Assembly: GCA_002633005.1 (NCBI GenBank)
Contig: NMRA01000511.1
Coordinates: forward strand, 249,155 to 313,154
Direction: 5' to 3'
From: Phoronis australis
Lineage: Eukaryota > Phoronida > Phoronidae
DNA length: 64,000 nucleotides
Shown piece after piece: positions 22,728-35,193 of this stretch. The first letter of the stretch is position 1. Every line of letters starts with the position of its first letter. The notes below the pieces were generated by a model. It was not told where the DNA came from, did no database searches, and was given only the letters and a program-made list of their open reading frames with translations. The translations under genes and the position numbers were made by a program.

Positions 22728-24749
22728 GTAAGCTGGTCTAGATAGACCTAGCAATGAGGTGATACTCAGTATTGCCCATTCTTAAAAGTGAAAGAAGTTT
22801 GTGATACTAACAGCGACTGATTAAATGCCTATCCTGAACGGCAACAGTTCTTAATTTGGATCCTGCAGTATACTAAAAGCACCGCTCTGAGCTCACTAGC
22901 TCCTTAAATTGTCAAATATTATATTTGTCTTATATTGTCAATGTATAACGAACTGTTAGGCGTATAGGTTTGATTTTGTCTACGTTACCGCGAGAATAAC
23001 CTTTTAATAGCTCACTTGGGAGTTTCTCGTTAGTCAATGTGACGTCACCGGAAAAGGGGCAAAACCCGTCATATTGCTCTTGTCTGGCCCCGAGTCTTTG
23101 CTACACACGCTAAATTTTACTGGAGTTCTTACGGTGAATTTTACACTTAAAACGTTAACACAACTTAAAATATGGTAGATGGATTGTGGAATAACTGTGA
23201 ATGGACGAAGAAAATGTGAACTTGTTATGTTGTGCGAAGCTGTGAACGGGCTGAAATTGGAACTCAACCCGGTATAGGCCTGAATGCAGGCACACAGGGG
23301 CGATAATTTATCCCCATAAAAAGTTACTCACTTCAAAATACAGCAAATAAAATCATGCGAAATAGGCATACTCGCACATGGAGTTATAATTAATTAACAC
23401 ACACCCTGACTCTGGATACAATTTAGTCTACAAGTAACTTGAACCTATCCATGAAAACCTCGCGGTTCTGCTCAAGTTTCTCTCACAGGGCGCCATTTTG
23501 AGGAAGTTACGTGAAATCACGAACAATAAGTCCAAGGAACACAAATCTTACAAATTCACTTGATATGTTCTCATGTTATTTTGCAAGTGTCACGCGCCAA
23601 GTCTCGCGCTTCACTCAGTCTCGCGCTAGCCTTTGCCTCATACTCACCTGACCAGTTGAACTACTTTGTAGTCTTAAGTTAACAGTAACCACAATGTGGA
23701 GTTGGAATTCTTCGCCAAAGTCACCTGAATTCCCGTAGCTATGCTTCATCGAAGATATGTTTAGAAGCAGAGAGGACCACTGGAGAAAGTAAGCGCCTTT
23801 TTATGTGACAATTTTAGATGTAGAATGTATTTTTGACGTGGTGAAAACATACATGTAATCAGTGAGCGGATTTTGCCTACCGCCCGTTTAAAATACACGA
23901 AACGAAGTTAGTACAAAACGCGATAGAACGTATTGTATTGCGAATCTGAATTTCATTTGCCATAACAGCAATGTTTGTTTGTCATGTTTCGAACTAAACG
24001 GCCAAAAAGTGGAAGAAAATAACAGAATACACTCTGGTTACGTATTGGGCAAATGAGCCAAACGACAAGCTTTTGCCCCACTTCCCGTGACGTCACAGTT
24101 AAGTCTCACGTAATCTCGCGTTATTGTTATAAACTCGCAAAAGGACTATTCAATCAGCTGCGAATAACACCCGCACACAATGGTGTTCTATTCAGACCCC
24201 TATTCAATATAACTGTTGTCGACCTTTTGTGGTTTGTGCACTGATCTTGCGGTGACGCAATAAGACGCGAAAATGCAACTCCAGGTATCGTTTCAGTGAC
24301 GGGCCTACATTTTGTGATTGAACTTGCGTTTTCTTAGTTTACTAAGGCTTCGCTAGGAGTACCTGGTTAGCCCAGTACATGTAAAATAACAAAATTCCGT
24401 TGAAATCACGCTTTAAACATAATTTTTAAGTACAGTATTTGTTATATTTATTCTTAAATTAAAATTCCCATTTCCCCCATCCTGATTTTGCCGCAAGATA
24501 TGCTGTGACCACAGTGTGTCTAGTACTAAATTGACTAAGTGTAATTTCCAAGATAAGTACTTTTAAAACAATACGTTGGGATATGGTTACGAAGTCATGG
24601 CACGAAAGGCGCTGGGTCAACACTTGAACGTCCTACCTACCTCTCATTTTCGTATTCAGAAATAGCATCAATGATTATGTTGTCATTCCCATCCTGGAGG
24701 AAGAAGAACGTTGAAGAAAGAGGAAAGAGTTGAGGAAAGAGGTTAATCG

Positions 24750-24825
<76 letters not shown>

Positions 24826-24993
24826 AGGTAGGNNNNNNNNNNNNNNNNNNNNNNNNNNNNNNNNNNNNNNNNNNNNNNNNNNNNNNNNNNNNNNNNNNNN
24901 NNNNNNNNNNNNNNNNNNNNNNNNNNNNNNNNNNNNNNNNNNNNNNNNNNNNNNNNNNNNNNNNNNNNNNNNNNNNNNNNNNNNNGAGAGAGG

Positions 24994-25063
<70 letters not shown>

Positions 25064-25090
25064 TTAATTAACGCACTGAACCCTTTTCAG
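22728..25090 (+). other. Intron 10, with assembly gap
   Basis: A 2.4-kb intron with no gene. Fragments with 'tctcgcg' and 'tcacgtaatctcgcg' near 23590 and 24100 resemble one another and 25418-25433, so they may be remains of a small dispersed repeat. The 3' end is microsatellite with the gap. Confidence 0.5.
24754..25058 (+). repeat. TA and GA microsatellites flanking a gap of 153 Ns
   Basis: A (TA)n run at about 24754-24782 passes into (GA)n up to 24832. Unknown bases cover 24833-24985, and (GA)n resumes to about 25058. The gap sits about 100 bases before exon 11, so the true intron length is uncertain, but no coding sequence need be lost. Confidence 0.95.
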
Positions 25091-25208
25091 GGTCTGCTTC
25101 ACAAACGTGGGGATGGTACAGTGTGTTAACTACACAGGCGGCGAGAGGACTACGATCCTCCGTCTGAGCTCATACGGCGCACACTTCACGGGCATGACGA
25201 TCTATCAC
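25091..25208 (+). CDS. Receptor exon 11: propeller 2, blade 5
   Basis: Residues 545-584. 'RVCFTNVGMVQCVNYTGGER' is a blade strand in which the YWTD motif has degenerated to CFTN. The two Cys residues could pair. It continues 'TTILRLSSYGAHFTGMTIYH', equivalent to 'HPFGITVF' in the LRP fifth blade. Acceptor 'cccttttcag'; donor CAC|GTAAGT. Phase 2 to 0, the same as exon 17. Confidence 0.9.
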
Positions 25209-25267
25209 GTAAGTCTTACACTCATTAACGTCACAAATGGCTTTAATGAGATAAATACTGAGGAGAC

Positions 25268-25340
25268 ATTGTGCCTAAGTGGTTTGTGCTCCGGACTCCC
25301 GTTTGGGAGACCCGATTTCGAATCCAGGCGTGAGTTCAGT
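25268..25340 (+). repeat. tRNA-like sequence, probably a SINE head
   Basis: It contains an A-box-like 'TGCCTAAGTGG' (one mismatch to TRGCNNAGYGG) and, at the usual distance, a B-box 'TTCGAATCC'. The T-arm and acceptor stem do not pair well, so it is not an intact tRNA gene. A Pol III SINE or tRNA relic is the best reading. An imperfect inverted repeat ('cgctaggacct' and its complement) lies just downstream, around 25345-25465. Confidence 0.55.
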
Positions 25341-26741
25341 AGACGCGAGGACCTACGCTAGGACCTAGCTGAAACCTAGTCAAAGTCACGTGCTCACATT
25401 TAAAATGCACGGCAATATCTCACGTAATCTCGCCAAGTATTGCTTTTTAGCGAGGTCCTAGCGTTACTAAACGGGAGGCAGGCTTTCCTGGCAGACAATT
25501 GAGCATTCCAGAAAAATGTTTCCTCCTCCTAAGTGCTCTGTTTTACTAGTGAAGGTATGAAAAGGTATGAGTGAAAACCTGGATTTAATGCTCATTCAAT
25601 GTTCTTTTGTGTTCTTTCAGCCTGTCACAGAGACGTCTCTGTTTGAGTCCAATATAGAATTTCTTACAGTTGTCACATTTAACCTGATACACACCATTCT
25701 CCGTTTTTTAATCTCATATAGCCAAAATGATGTACTTAATGGATGTAATGCAACATCGATTTCTGTCTCTGCGCTGGCATAGCTACATGTAGATAGGTAG
25801 AAGAGAATAACTGCTCGGTTAGTATCACCCATCACTTGTAGAATCCGAGCTCGGGGGAACTTTTGTTAGCGATCTGCTAGCTTTGTTCAAATCAGACCCA
25901 AGTGGCAGATCAAGTCCTCGATGACTTTTTTGGAGCTGCACAACTAGTTGTGTTCCGTGCCAATTCTCAAATTTAATGTTTCTGCAATGAATGCTTTCCA
26001 TGCATCCTTTTCTAACATAAATTTTGTGAAACAAAGTTTGGCACTCGTGTAGCAAGAAAGACATACCATTGGTGGCCATAAAAACCACATCCTCAATGGT
26101 AGGGATTATGGTGATACAGAGTACAGCAGAGAAGTAACCACTATACTATTTCTCTATCATAACGTGTGATTCTTTTTGGTTGGTAATAGATATTTTGGTG
26201 GCGAAACTGTAGTTAAAAATGGCTTAGCCACCATACTAGCTTCCTGTACATTCAGCCATGAGGGAAGATTAGTTTGACAAAAATTTTGGCTTCCTTCCAG
26301 TCGTCATATTTTTTAATGTATTTTCGTGTACTTTACCTAGAGCTGCAAAGTCATGCAGTCTCGTGAAATAAACTAACAAACCCGAAACAATGTCTGCCCC
26401 CATCGTGTGCACGAACCTGGAAATTTCTGCAATCTGCATGTATGCTCCAGAGCTACTAGACCTTGAAAAAGATTGGCGTTCGCTCCTTTTTGGGAAAAAT
26501 CTTTGGACTTATTTTTGCTAGGCCTTGTGTTGTGACCCTTTATCAACTCAGTGACGATCATGAATTTCCGTTTCTGAAATCAAAAAACCATGAGACATTT
26601 ATATTAGCCATGTTAAATGATTGTGTGCAATTTAGAAATAAGAAACATCTGATAAAATTGTATTAAGTAACAAATAATGCAAGATCTTAGTGTTAAAACA
26701 CTGGAAAACTGCTGGGTAGCTAACAAGATGATAACTTTCAG
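25341..26741 (+). other. Intron 11, remainder
   Basis: I see no gene here. Several short open frames (25567-25782, 25825-26088 minus, 26463-26666) lack any domain or splice support. Confidence 0.5.
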
Positions 26742-26901
26742 GGCTACGTGTTCATCGCGGACTATAGGTCATCCGTCAGGTTCAGCCCACGGATCATATT
26801 TTGGCGACTTCGAGATAGGACGGGCTTCTTACTTTCAACCACATACAAACCCCACGGTATTGTCATGTACGCCGACGACCGTCAGCCGAAGTACCATACT
26901 G
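26742..26901 (+). CDS. Receptor exon 12: propeller 2, blade 6
   Basis: Residues 585-638. 'GYVFIADYRSSVRFSPRIIF' is followed by the closing segment 'KPHGIVMYADDRQPKYHT', which matches the conserved LRP link 'P..I.VY...RQP...' just before the EGF cysteine. I chose the donor G|GTAGGC (26902) because it gives phase 1 and joins directly to the EGF exon. A donor at 26891 would give phase 2 and break the frame. Phase 0 to 1. Confidence 0.88.
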
Positions 26902-27224
26902 GTAGGCACTGTAATGGAGTAGACACGAAGCCAACACGCTCACTTTTAGTAACGTTCATTTATCTAAAACTGTGTACAGTGTATTGAGGGCAAACGTAAG
27001 ATCTAAGCAGGTGGTTTGGTACATGTTGTGCACCAGGCGTTCATAAGACACACTGTTGGACCCATTGCAGTAATCACTTGGGCATGAGACTCAATGATAC
27101 CCCTGAGCAAGAGGTTTCTCTAGAGTAAAATCTTCTTATTTTCCCGTCACTTTCCGGAAATTATCAACTTAGAGTATCATCGGACAATGCCAAGCACACA
27201 GGTGTCGCAACGCTGAAAAGGTGG

Positions 27225-27345
27225 GTCTATAACCCATAGCCTCTCTGTGGTGAACCGCCCATAGACCATAGGGGGCACAGCACTGAAAATAAAAGGGCTA
27301 TAGCCCCCAGCCCCCCTCCCCTCCCATGGTGCGCCACACATAAAC
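27225..27345 (+). repeat. Dispersed repeat C
   Basis: The stretch 'ccgcccatagaccata' through 'gggctatagccc' to 'atggtgcgc' matches the reverse complement of about 59865-59955. It is GC-rich with internal 'gggctatagccc' palindromes. Type unknown. Confidence 0.6.
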
Positions 27346-27920
27346 CAGGTAAGTTATATTTCCTTGTATCAAAAGATTGCGAAGGCTATGATGACTAGCG
27401 GGTAATTTTTTTACGAAATGTTGGGGAATTCCAGCTAGCATGTGACACATTGGGCCTTTTGAACAGGTCACTTGACCTGTTAATATTCGATGCAGTGCTC
27501 AGTAATAACTTGGATCACCGTCCGAATAGAGAGCCTGTCTAAGTAAAACAGTCTTTAGGAACTCGTTGGCTCAATAGAATTTGGAAAGTGAGTGTTGTTT
27601 GTCTGAAGGTGAGGCCTATCAATGCCTACCGATATACGGCAAATGCTGTTATAGGTCCGTGGAAGGTTCCCTGCCCCCATGACATTAAAACCTTAGTTGG
27701 GGTCCGTATCAGCTTCTGGCGTCCACTCTTCGGAGTCTGAAAACTGCCACAGCTGATGCGCTGCATTCATTTTAGGCAGGTCGATTTAACGTAGCATGGG
27801 TGTCTACTTGAGAGCATGAGCCCCCTTTGACAAAATACATTGATCTCTCACTCGCTGACAGGAGGCAACCCCGTCTTTTTCAGTAACAAAAACGGATAAA
27901 TATTTTTAGCAGCCTCAGCA

Positions 27921-28313
27921 TTAATTTTTTCTTATAAAGGGACCGTAGTTTAGACCTTGGGATGGCCGGCGACCATAGGGATTAGGAGCTTTGTTGCCCT
28001 GTGGCAGCTCTAGTGTGTAAAGCTCCACCATCTGGAGTCTCTTTTGTAGTCGTTGTCGCTTCCATTTCTCCCTTATTTTCTCTCGTTTGGATAGAATAGG
28101 TGTGAAGCCGTTAGGATCAGTGGACGGAGTAAATATGATCGTGAAGATGTCTAATGACAAGACGAAACGTTGATTTGACATGAACTTTTTTATTTGTGCT
28201 TTGATCGTCCGGTTTTTAATCTTACTGTGGCCAAAAACTGGTTTAATTAAAATTCGCTTCCGTTTGAGTGTTGTAGTACGATCGCCCGAAGCTGAAGACG
28301 CATTTAAGTTCAC
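27921..28313 (-). other. Open frame of 130 codons, unrecognised
   Basis: This is the longest intronic frame not explained by simple repeats. The product is basic, with runs such as 'TLKRKRILIKPVFGHSK', 'KREKIREKWKRQRLQKR' and a C-terminal 'GRRPSQGLNYGPFIRKN'. I recognise no domain. It could be a relic of a mobile element, a minus-strand nested exon, or chance. Confidence 0.2.
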
Positions 28314-29769
28314 TTGAGTCTGGTCTGTTGAGCACTGACCATTAGGGGAAGAGAAGAGCTGATTGTATATGTGTATAACGCGTGCTTGGACTTGAGTTCG
28401 TCTCCGCGTTCACCTCATTCATGAGGTGGAACAAAGCCTGGCCCATCAGTGTCCCTGCATCACAAAGGTGTGGGGCCCTGAGCTAGGCTCGACACCTCCC
28501 TTCCTGGATCACTCAACAAAAGGTAACACTTCCAGCGCAAGAGTTAACCAACGCAGACGAGTCATCTTTGGAATGGTATATCTATATCTAACAAAAGACC
28601 ATCGCTATTGTCTAGTACACAACCCGCTACCCTGTGTAGTGCGGGCTCCCCAGAATTCTTAGCCAGGAAATCCCTGTATCATCTTCCTCCAGCCGCGGAT
28701 GGGTTCAGACTCAAGAGCCAGCATGATTTCTGTGTCACCTGGCCCAAAACGGGAGCTAAAGGCACCCGAGGGATGTCAACAGAAGCCTGACCATCAACTA
28801 CAACAATCGTGTATCCAATGCTATATGCAGTTTCCGACAGAAATTCCAAAAGTCTGTACTTTGAAGCGGTCACGACAGCAGGCAATGGCTAGCTACAAAG
28901 ACAAACTCCCCAGGAAGGGAGGAGTGTTTTAGTCTAATCTCTACCGTTCGACCTAACCAGCTCGGATTACTCTAATGGGGAATAAATCTCCCAGCGAATA
29001 GCACCGTTGTGTTAAGAGCTTCGGACCTCACCATTTAGTGTTGGACCTGATTTCCGTGTTCTTGATAACTTTCAATGGAAGTGGTTAATGACTCCGCCAT
29101 TAGTAAGCACTCAGACAAGTTCTGTAAATACACAACAACCTTCCGTTTATTGTTCAAGTGAGCGATGTACAGGACACTCGAAGAATGTCCAAACTTGCCC
29201 CTACAAAATTTGGTACCTCATATCGCAAAAGTGATCGATCGGATTCATATAAGACTTTCAGATACCATGCTTTGAGTACTGTTCTCCAAAACGTTTTCGG
29301 CAAATTTTTGCGAGAGGGTCAAGGATTTGTATTAAATTGAAAATGAAATGATCATTTAAAAAACTGTCACACAATGTTTGGGATTTCATCCTATAAAAAA
29401 CGAAATTTGGTCCAATTATTGATGGTTTTATTTTGTAATGGATTTACTTTTTTTACTAAATTTTGTTAAAATGGCAAGGTTACGTGACCCAGATAGATGT
29501 TATAGCAGATTTGAATAATACTAAACATCAAAATCCACTTTCTGTTTTCAGAAAATGTATGTTTTTTCTAGGTACCCTTGCATTGTTGATGAGGTCCAAC
29601 AAAATCATCAACTCTCAAGACCTTGAAAATGATATTCGCAAAGTCGGAATTAGCATTTTATGAACTGAGCAGCTTTGAGCGTGGGCATCCAAAAGTGAGA
29701 CAGGTAACATTTTCGAGGAAGGTGTTTAGCAAAGCAAGTCTCTCAGTGCGGAGCTTTTCTCTATTTCAG

Positions 29770-29880
29770 CTTGTTACAATCATGACTGTGAACACTTCTG
29801 TGTAGCGTCCACAGAGGGCTCTTACTCCTGTCTGTGCGCAGATGGATACATACTGGACACGTATAACAAGGTTTGCTTAG
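29770..29880 (+). CDS. Receptor exon 13: EGF-like domain 2
   Basis: Residues 638-675. Six cysteines: 'ACYNHDCEHFCVAS', 'GSYSCLCADGYILD' and a last Cys in 'KVCL'. It has the GSY.C.C..GY core of a complete EGF domain. Acceptor 'tctctatttcag'; donor TTAG|GTATGT. Symmetric phase 1-1. Confidence 0.93.
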
Positions 29881-30678
29881 GTATGTTTGACGTCTTTATT
29901 GCTGCAGAGTTTGACACTTCGCCATAATTAATAAGTCCCAAAGGTCAAAAACCTTAAGTATATGATTAAACGTCTATTCCACCCACTCAGTCGTGACACT
30001 TTAACCCCTTCATACCAATGCGGTATTAGCTCCTTACATTTGTCCAAACAATGAAATGTATAAGTATTGGTTGGTAACAGCCCCTCATTGAAACAATCTT
30101 CGTTGGAGGAGCGACTGTACTTTTTGTCAGAAAATTTAATGTATACTCGCTTGTACTCTCTATAAAACCTCTTCTCTTCCGGTGTACTAACCTAGAGTAC
30201 AGTGGTGCCATTAACTAAGTTCATAATGAATCAAGACAAAACATACAATACACCATTATGGTCATCAATGTTCAGCAAACTATTACAAAACATTAAGACC
30301 GTGACATGCACTCATTTATCTCGCAATACATGTGTATGTGATTTTAGTAATATGTCAGTTGTCTGAAAAAGAACAGGAACTTAACACAGAACCGATCTTG
30401 AGGCCTTTTAAGAGCTTTATTTTAATAGCATATTGCTAGTCAGTTTTGGCTCTTATCTAAAGTGGCCAGTCTTTCAGTTACAGCTGACTTCTTTGAAGGT
30501 CGTTTTCAGAGACGTCTTCAATTGGTTTGCAGCAAAGCGATACAAATACATGGTCGAAAAATGTCATTATAATTGAGGATGGTTCTAAGGGTATGACGCA
30601 ACATAAAAATGGGAATGATAAAATTCCATTTTATGAACGCTTTGTATATTAAGGTTGTTGAACCGTAACGTTTTGCAG
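29881..30678 (+). other. Intron 13
   Basis: A 798-base intron with no recognisable feature. Confidence 0.5.
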
Positions 30679-30945
30679 AAGTCACCAAGCCGACCGGCCC
30701 ATATTACGCCATCACCTATGGATCACAAGTGGCCCTGGTTGCCACGACCAACACATTGGACAAGACGTCCATATTAAGCGAGGTATCCCCTGATCCAGAG
30801 AATCAAATGTGGACTCGCGTTGATGTCAACTACTACCAAAGGGCGCTATACCTGGTGAACTCTGCTGCAGACACCATCGACTTGATGAAGGTCAACAATA
30901 TGAATTCCGTCACGAATGTAGTTAAAAATGTGGCTAACGTGACAG
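30679..30945 (+). CDS. Receptor exon 14: propeller 3, blades 1-2
   Basis: Residues 675-764. First-blade strand 'PYYAITYGSQVALVATTN', then 'QMWTRVDVNYYQRALYLVNS' with LYLVN at the YWTD position, followed by 'TIDLMKVNN'. Acceptor 'aacgttttgcag'; donor ACAG|GTACGT. Phase 1-1, and the length (267) is almost that of exon 8 (264), in line with a tandem duplication of propellers 2 and 3. Confidence 0.9.
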
Positions 30946-31405
30946 GTACGTGGTTCATCTTCATGCAGCTTGCCTGGGGTCTTGTTATAATCCAGGCCTT
31001 AACACTCTGTCGATAAACAATATGGATAGTCACATAAAGTATGTACATGTGTACATGTATGTTATTAGCACTGTGTAAGCTTGTTGCATGGGACGTTTAT
31101 AAGTAACGTAACATGGTCCGTATTCGGTAGTTTAGAGTATCGAACTGGAAAAACAACTATACGTTACCAATATCTAGTAATCTGAGCTGAAAACTAATTG
31201 GGACTAGTTTCATGATGGTGTGTGACTTGTTTTGAAAAAATGGTTTTGGCTAACAATGAGTTTGGAGTACGTTCAGAAATGAAATGAACGGCTTATATTT
31301 TAGTGCGTAACTATTTTTAAGTAGACAGTATGAACACGCAGTTTGTTCGGTGTAGTCACTGCAAATAGTCAAGTAAATAAATATGTCAGTCTCATCTCAT
31401 TTCAG

Positions 31406-31556
31406 ACCTTTCCGTTGACTGGGTCAGCAACACCCTCTATTGGTTGGATGGGTTTTACGGGCAAGTGTGGATCTCCAAGCTGGACGGCACCTTCCAGACT
31501 TTGTTGACTGACGGCCTGAAAAATCCGACCAGCATAGCGGTGGACCCTATTAACAA
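31406..31556 (+). CDS. Receptor exon 15: propeller 3, blade 3
   Basis: Residues 764-814. 'DLSVDWVSNTLYWLDGFYGQ' is a clear YWTD repeat (YWLD), followed by 'VWISKLDGTFQTLL' and 'NPTSIAVDPINK'. Acceptor 'ctcatttcag'; donor AA|GTGGGT, a weaker donor supported by phase (1 to 2) and by homology to exon 9. Intron 14 (30946-31405) shows nothing of note. Confidence 0.93.
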
Positions 31557-32776
31557 GTGGGTGATGTCTTTTGTACGCATGTTTTGTCTCGTTTTTCTTT
31601 CTCCATGTGGCATGAACGGGAGGAACATCTCGGATTTGTGTTTTTCATGGTCAAATTCCTATAAAATGTTACAATTTCCTTTCCAAAGCTGGATTTCGCC
31701 CCTGCTTAGCTGTCAATGCTGAATTCGTCATTGATACGCTTCGGGGTTTAAAAATGATATTCTGATCTATAAATGCGAAATAAAAAAACGAATGGAGTCG
31801 AGTGTTACATATACACTGTACATTTAATTTAATCGATGGATAACTATACACACGTACTACTCCCACTAGATCTGGAGTTTACATGNAACATTATATTTGG
31901 TGATTTTTAAGAGTAATCGTCTCAACAATATTGATTTTTTGTTCTAGAGTGAATGATGCTAATTTTTGATTCGTGTTAAAATTCTGCTTTTTAAAGTTTA
32001 AAAAGTGATACCAAAATTGTTTACGTAACAATGGAATCCAATTGAACATGTTTCTTGCCACTTAGTTGTGTGTTTGACACCTCGTGTGTGTATCGGAAGT
32101 CTCTGTAATAATATCACCAGGTATAAACCGTTGTTGATAGAAGAATAGAATGCTACCTACAAGACAGGAACAGTGGTATTTAAGGAAAGTGATTTGCTGT
32201 AAGAAAAAAAAAACCGTTCTTGTCAAATAATGCCCATGCAGTTGGTGATGGGGAACGCTGTGCACGTTAGCTTGTCAAAAGGTTTTGCTTAGCATGACTT
32301 TTTATCCAAATTACTGTATTATGTCTGTGTTTCCAGCCTTACACAAAACCTAGCTAAATGAAAGTTTTCATTATAATATGTCGTGAGTATTGTCCAGCAG
32401 ACAATGTTTATTTCGATTTAAAACTTTTGCAATTAGTTTAAAGCTCATAAAGAGTCTCATCGAGTACAATCGAAGCTCATTGCCGATCAACGGTGGCCGT
32501 CATGTTGTTGGTGCACCACAGGAAATTCAATTATTATTTAATTCGGGTTTTTCTCTTAACAGTTCCTTACATGTTAAATGAGCATTTTACACAATGAGTT
32601 AAAACTAGATCGGTTTATTGGCGAATGTATGGAGTTTTTTATTGAAAGCAAGCAGATATGTATTGCATACGACCTATTATCTTCTAATGCATTATGGGAA
32701 CCTTTAATGGTTGCCTCATGTTTGCTGTGATTATCGGTGTAGAGTCGTGACTAGCATGTGAAGATGACTGTTTCAG
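31557..32776 (+). other. Intron 15
   Basis: A 1.2-kb AT-rich intron with one unknown base at 31886. I see no gene or clear repeat. Confidence 0.5.
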
Positions 32777-32902
32777 ATATCTGTACTATACAGTCAGCGG
32801 TGTCGGCATCGAGCAGTCACACATGGATGGGACCAATTCTGTCACCGTTAACCCTACATCCATCACTTTACGGAGTCTGTCTGTTGACTTCTTGGATCGG
32901 CG
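32777..32902 (+). CDS. Receptor exon 16: propeller 3, blade 4
   Basis: Residues 814-856. 'KYLYYTVSGVGIEQSHMDG' corresponds to 'LYWTD...IE...MDG'. It ends 'LRSLSVDFLDRR', the usual 'P.GLTVDY..R' link. The correct frame is not the longest open frame here; it was chosen by phase (2-2) and homology to exon 10. Acceptor 'gactgtttcag'; donor CG|GTAAGT. Confidence 0.9.
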
Positions 32903-34012
32903 GTAAGTTATGGTTTCTTTTTGATAAGGAACGGTCAATATGTGGGATTTGTGACATCTTGACAATATATTGTTGCTTGACTATTGTTGTGGAACTTTGA
33001 GTTTCCAATGAAGTTTGTTATTCTGGAGGGCTCTGTTACGTGTCAGCTAGGGTTACGCTTCACGCAATGAATAAGCTGCACACGCTTTCACCTGCTCATC
33101 TTAAATGTGGTAAACGCAAAGTTGGTAGCTAGGGAGTCTAATTTAAAGTTTTTAAGCACCCTCTAGAGGAAGACCTGGTGCCCTCATGCACACGCTGCAG
33201 TCTTCATGCCATCTTATCACTGCCTAGCTGCTGTGAAAGGATATATTTCTAAGGGAATAGTATAGCTGCATGACTACGGGCGAATATTAATCGCATGTGG
33301 ACTGAGTTGCCTAGATTTCATTGGCTGAGTAAGGCTGCAATTAAAAGGATGGTAAACTCTCTTTTGACGACTTCAACCAATCCTCGTTCTGTTCCACGCT
33401 AATTTATTATGCATCCCTGGCGAAAACCTTGCAAGCTAAAGACAGGTATCAACTAAAGGGTCATACCCCCTAAGTCACAAATTGGATATTGTGGTTCTTG
33501 ATGGATGGTACTTGCCTCTTTAGCACACTTGGAACGGAGTTTTCAAGTTTTCCTCAAAACTTTTGAGGGTTGTCCATACCTGCAGAACATTATTTTTTCA
33601 ATGAACTGGATGGAAAAGTCATTTTAGTATATATTTTAAAATACGTATCTGTTTTAAAAAATCGGGCTTGGTATCCTTGTGATGTAGATTATTTTTAAGA
33701 TATCGGAGCTGAGTTCTCATATAAATATGAATTTTTATAATATCTGGAGTGGGTGTCAACAATTGCGTACATCCAAACTCTGACAGCAATGTTGAGCTAC
33801 AGTGTAACAATGAAGTACATTATTGTTTAATTCTATCTTGGCCGAATTTCTGAAAAACTGTTGAGTGTTTTTCACGGGGAAGCTGAATTCGTGCGCATGT
33901 GTAACAATGAAATTAATTTGTATCACATCCTTCTGATACTGTACTATTTAGTTTGTTTATAATCATATCTTTGCTGAGTTACTGTATAACTGGATGGTAC
34001 GTTGTTTTGTAG
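32903..34012 (+). other. Intron 16
   Basis: A 1.1-kb intron with no recognisable feature. Confidence 0.5.
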
Positions 34013-34124
34013 TCTGTACTATGTGTCCGACACGTATATATACTACTCCAAATTGGACACACTCGGTTACCGAAAGCCCTTCAAGATATCTACCTTCAAG
34101 CCGATCGCTGTCACAACATTTCAG
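34013..34124 (+). CDS. Receptor exon 17: propeller 3, blade 5
   Basis: Residues 856-893. 'RLYYVSDTYIYYSKLDTLGY' gives YYVSD at the YWTD site. 'FKPIAVTTFQ' equals the 'HPFGITVF' turn. Acceptor 'gttgttttgtag'; donor CAG|GTATTA. Phase 2 to 0, matching exon 11. Confidence 0.9.
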
Positions 34125-35193
34125 GTATTACAAGGGAAAGGTGTTGTCTCAGTTTTATACAGCCGGGAAATCAAAGAGGCATCTTCTTGCAGTGTCTTAC
34201 TTCGTTCTCACTGCGTGAATATGTCACATGATTTCCCAGTTTCACATGAACTGCCCTTAGTTATATGGTTATATGTATGTTATTTATCTTTTCACAAATG
34301 TACTTATGTCTGAACCACAACTGGAATATGGGTATGACTAATGTGATCCTCTATTCACTTGAGCCTGGTCAATTCAAAACAATATTTCATAAAATAGGAA
34401 GATGACAACTGATGAGAGCGAAACGCCAGTTTGTGAATTATTCGCTTTCAATTATTCGACCCCCAAGTGGCAATTTTATTTTTTGCGTCCACAGTTTCAA
34501 ACCAATCTAACTACAGCTGTGCTGTCTAGAGGCAATTCTATTTTTAAGTCTTCCTCTGTAAATTCAGAGTTCATTGATGCTTTTATAAAGACGGCAGCAC
34601 CTGTTTTTTGTGATAGATTTGACGTATTCTTCACAAACTACGTGGCCAAATATTTTTAATATGTTTTTGTCTTCTGGTCCTGTATCTGCCAACCTGCACA
34701 GAGAAGCATAAGGAAATTTGCCAAATGTGTTCCTACTAAACAAGCACGACTGACGTGGGTTTTCAAACCGGTCCAACTGTGACGTTTTCTTCGCATCTGT
34801 GGCTGCAAGAAATTTTAAAATTTTGCAGGTGTATTGCTATATATTCTGATGGACGATTTCGAATAATTTTGTGGTTCCCAATGATAGGCGGTTTTTTATA
34901 TTTGCCTTTGTATCTTTGGAGTTCTTTGGTGGATTATCGTGAAATATGGCGAATTGTTTTGAGAGATAACATCCTCTCATTTCTGGATGTATTCAAGTTT
35001 TTGTGCCATCTAATTGCCGTTATTTAATATACTAATTAACTCCCCTAGGAGCAATACCGCTTGCGGTGCAGCTGTAGGCGCATGTCAACGCTCTGTGTTG
35101 CTCTTGTTATTCAACGTGTTAGTTTGCTCAGTTACATGGCCAAGTTACGAAAACAGCAGTACTTCCTATTGTCGTCACTAACTAATCTTTCAG
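34125..35193 (+). other. Intron 17
   Basis: A 1.1-kb AT-rich intron with no recognisable feature. Confidence 0.5.

Larger units (their letters stand above)
26902..29769 (+). other. Intron 12 (2.9 kb)
   Basis: It contains one copy of dispersed repeat C near 27225-27345 and an unrecognised minus-strand frame at 27921-28313. A more GC-rich block at 28380-28930 is open in parts on both strands and may be a decayed mobile element, but I recognise no domain in it. Confidence 0.5.

Noticed and set aside
25268-25340. A functional tRNA gene
   Set aside because: The A and B boxes are present, but the T and acceptor stems do not pair.
26742-26890. Alternative donor for exon 12 at 26891 (AA|GTACCA)
   Set aside because: It gives phase 2, which cannot join the phase-1 EGF exon 13, and it would cut off the conserved pre-EGF link.
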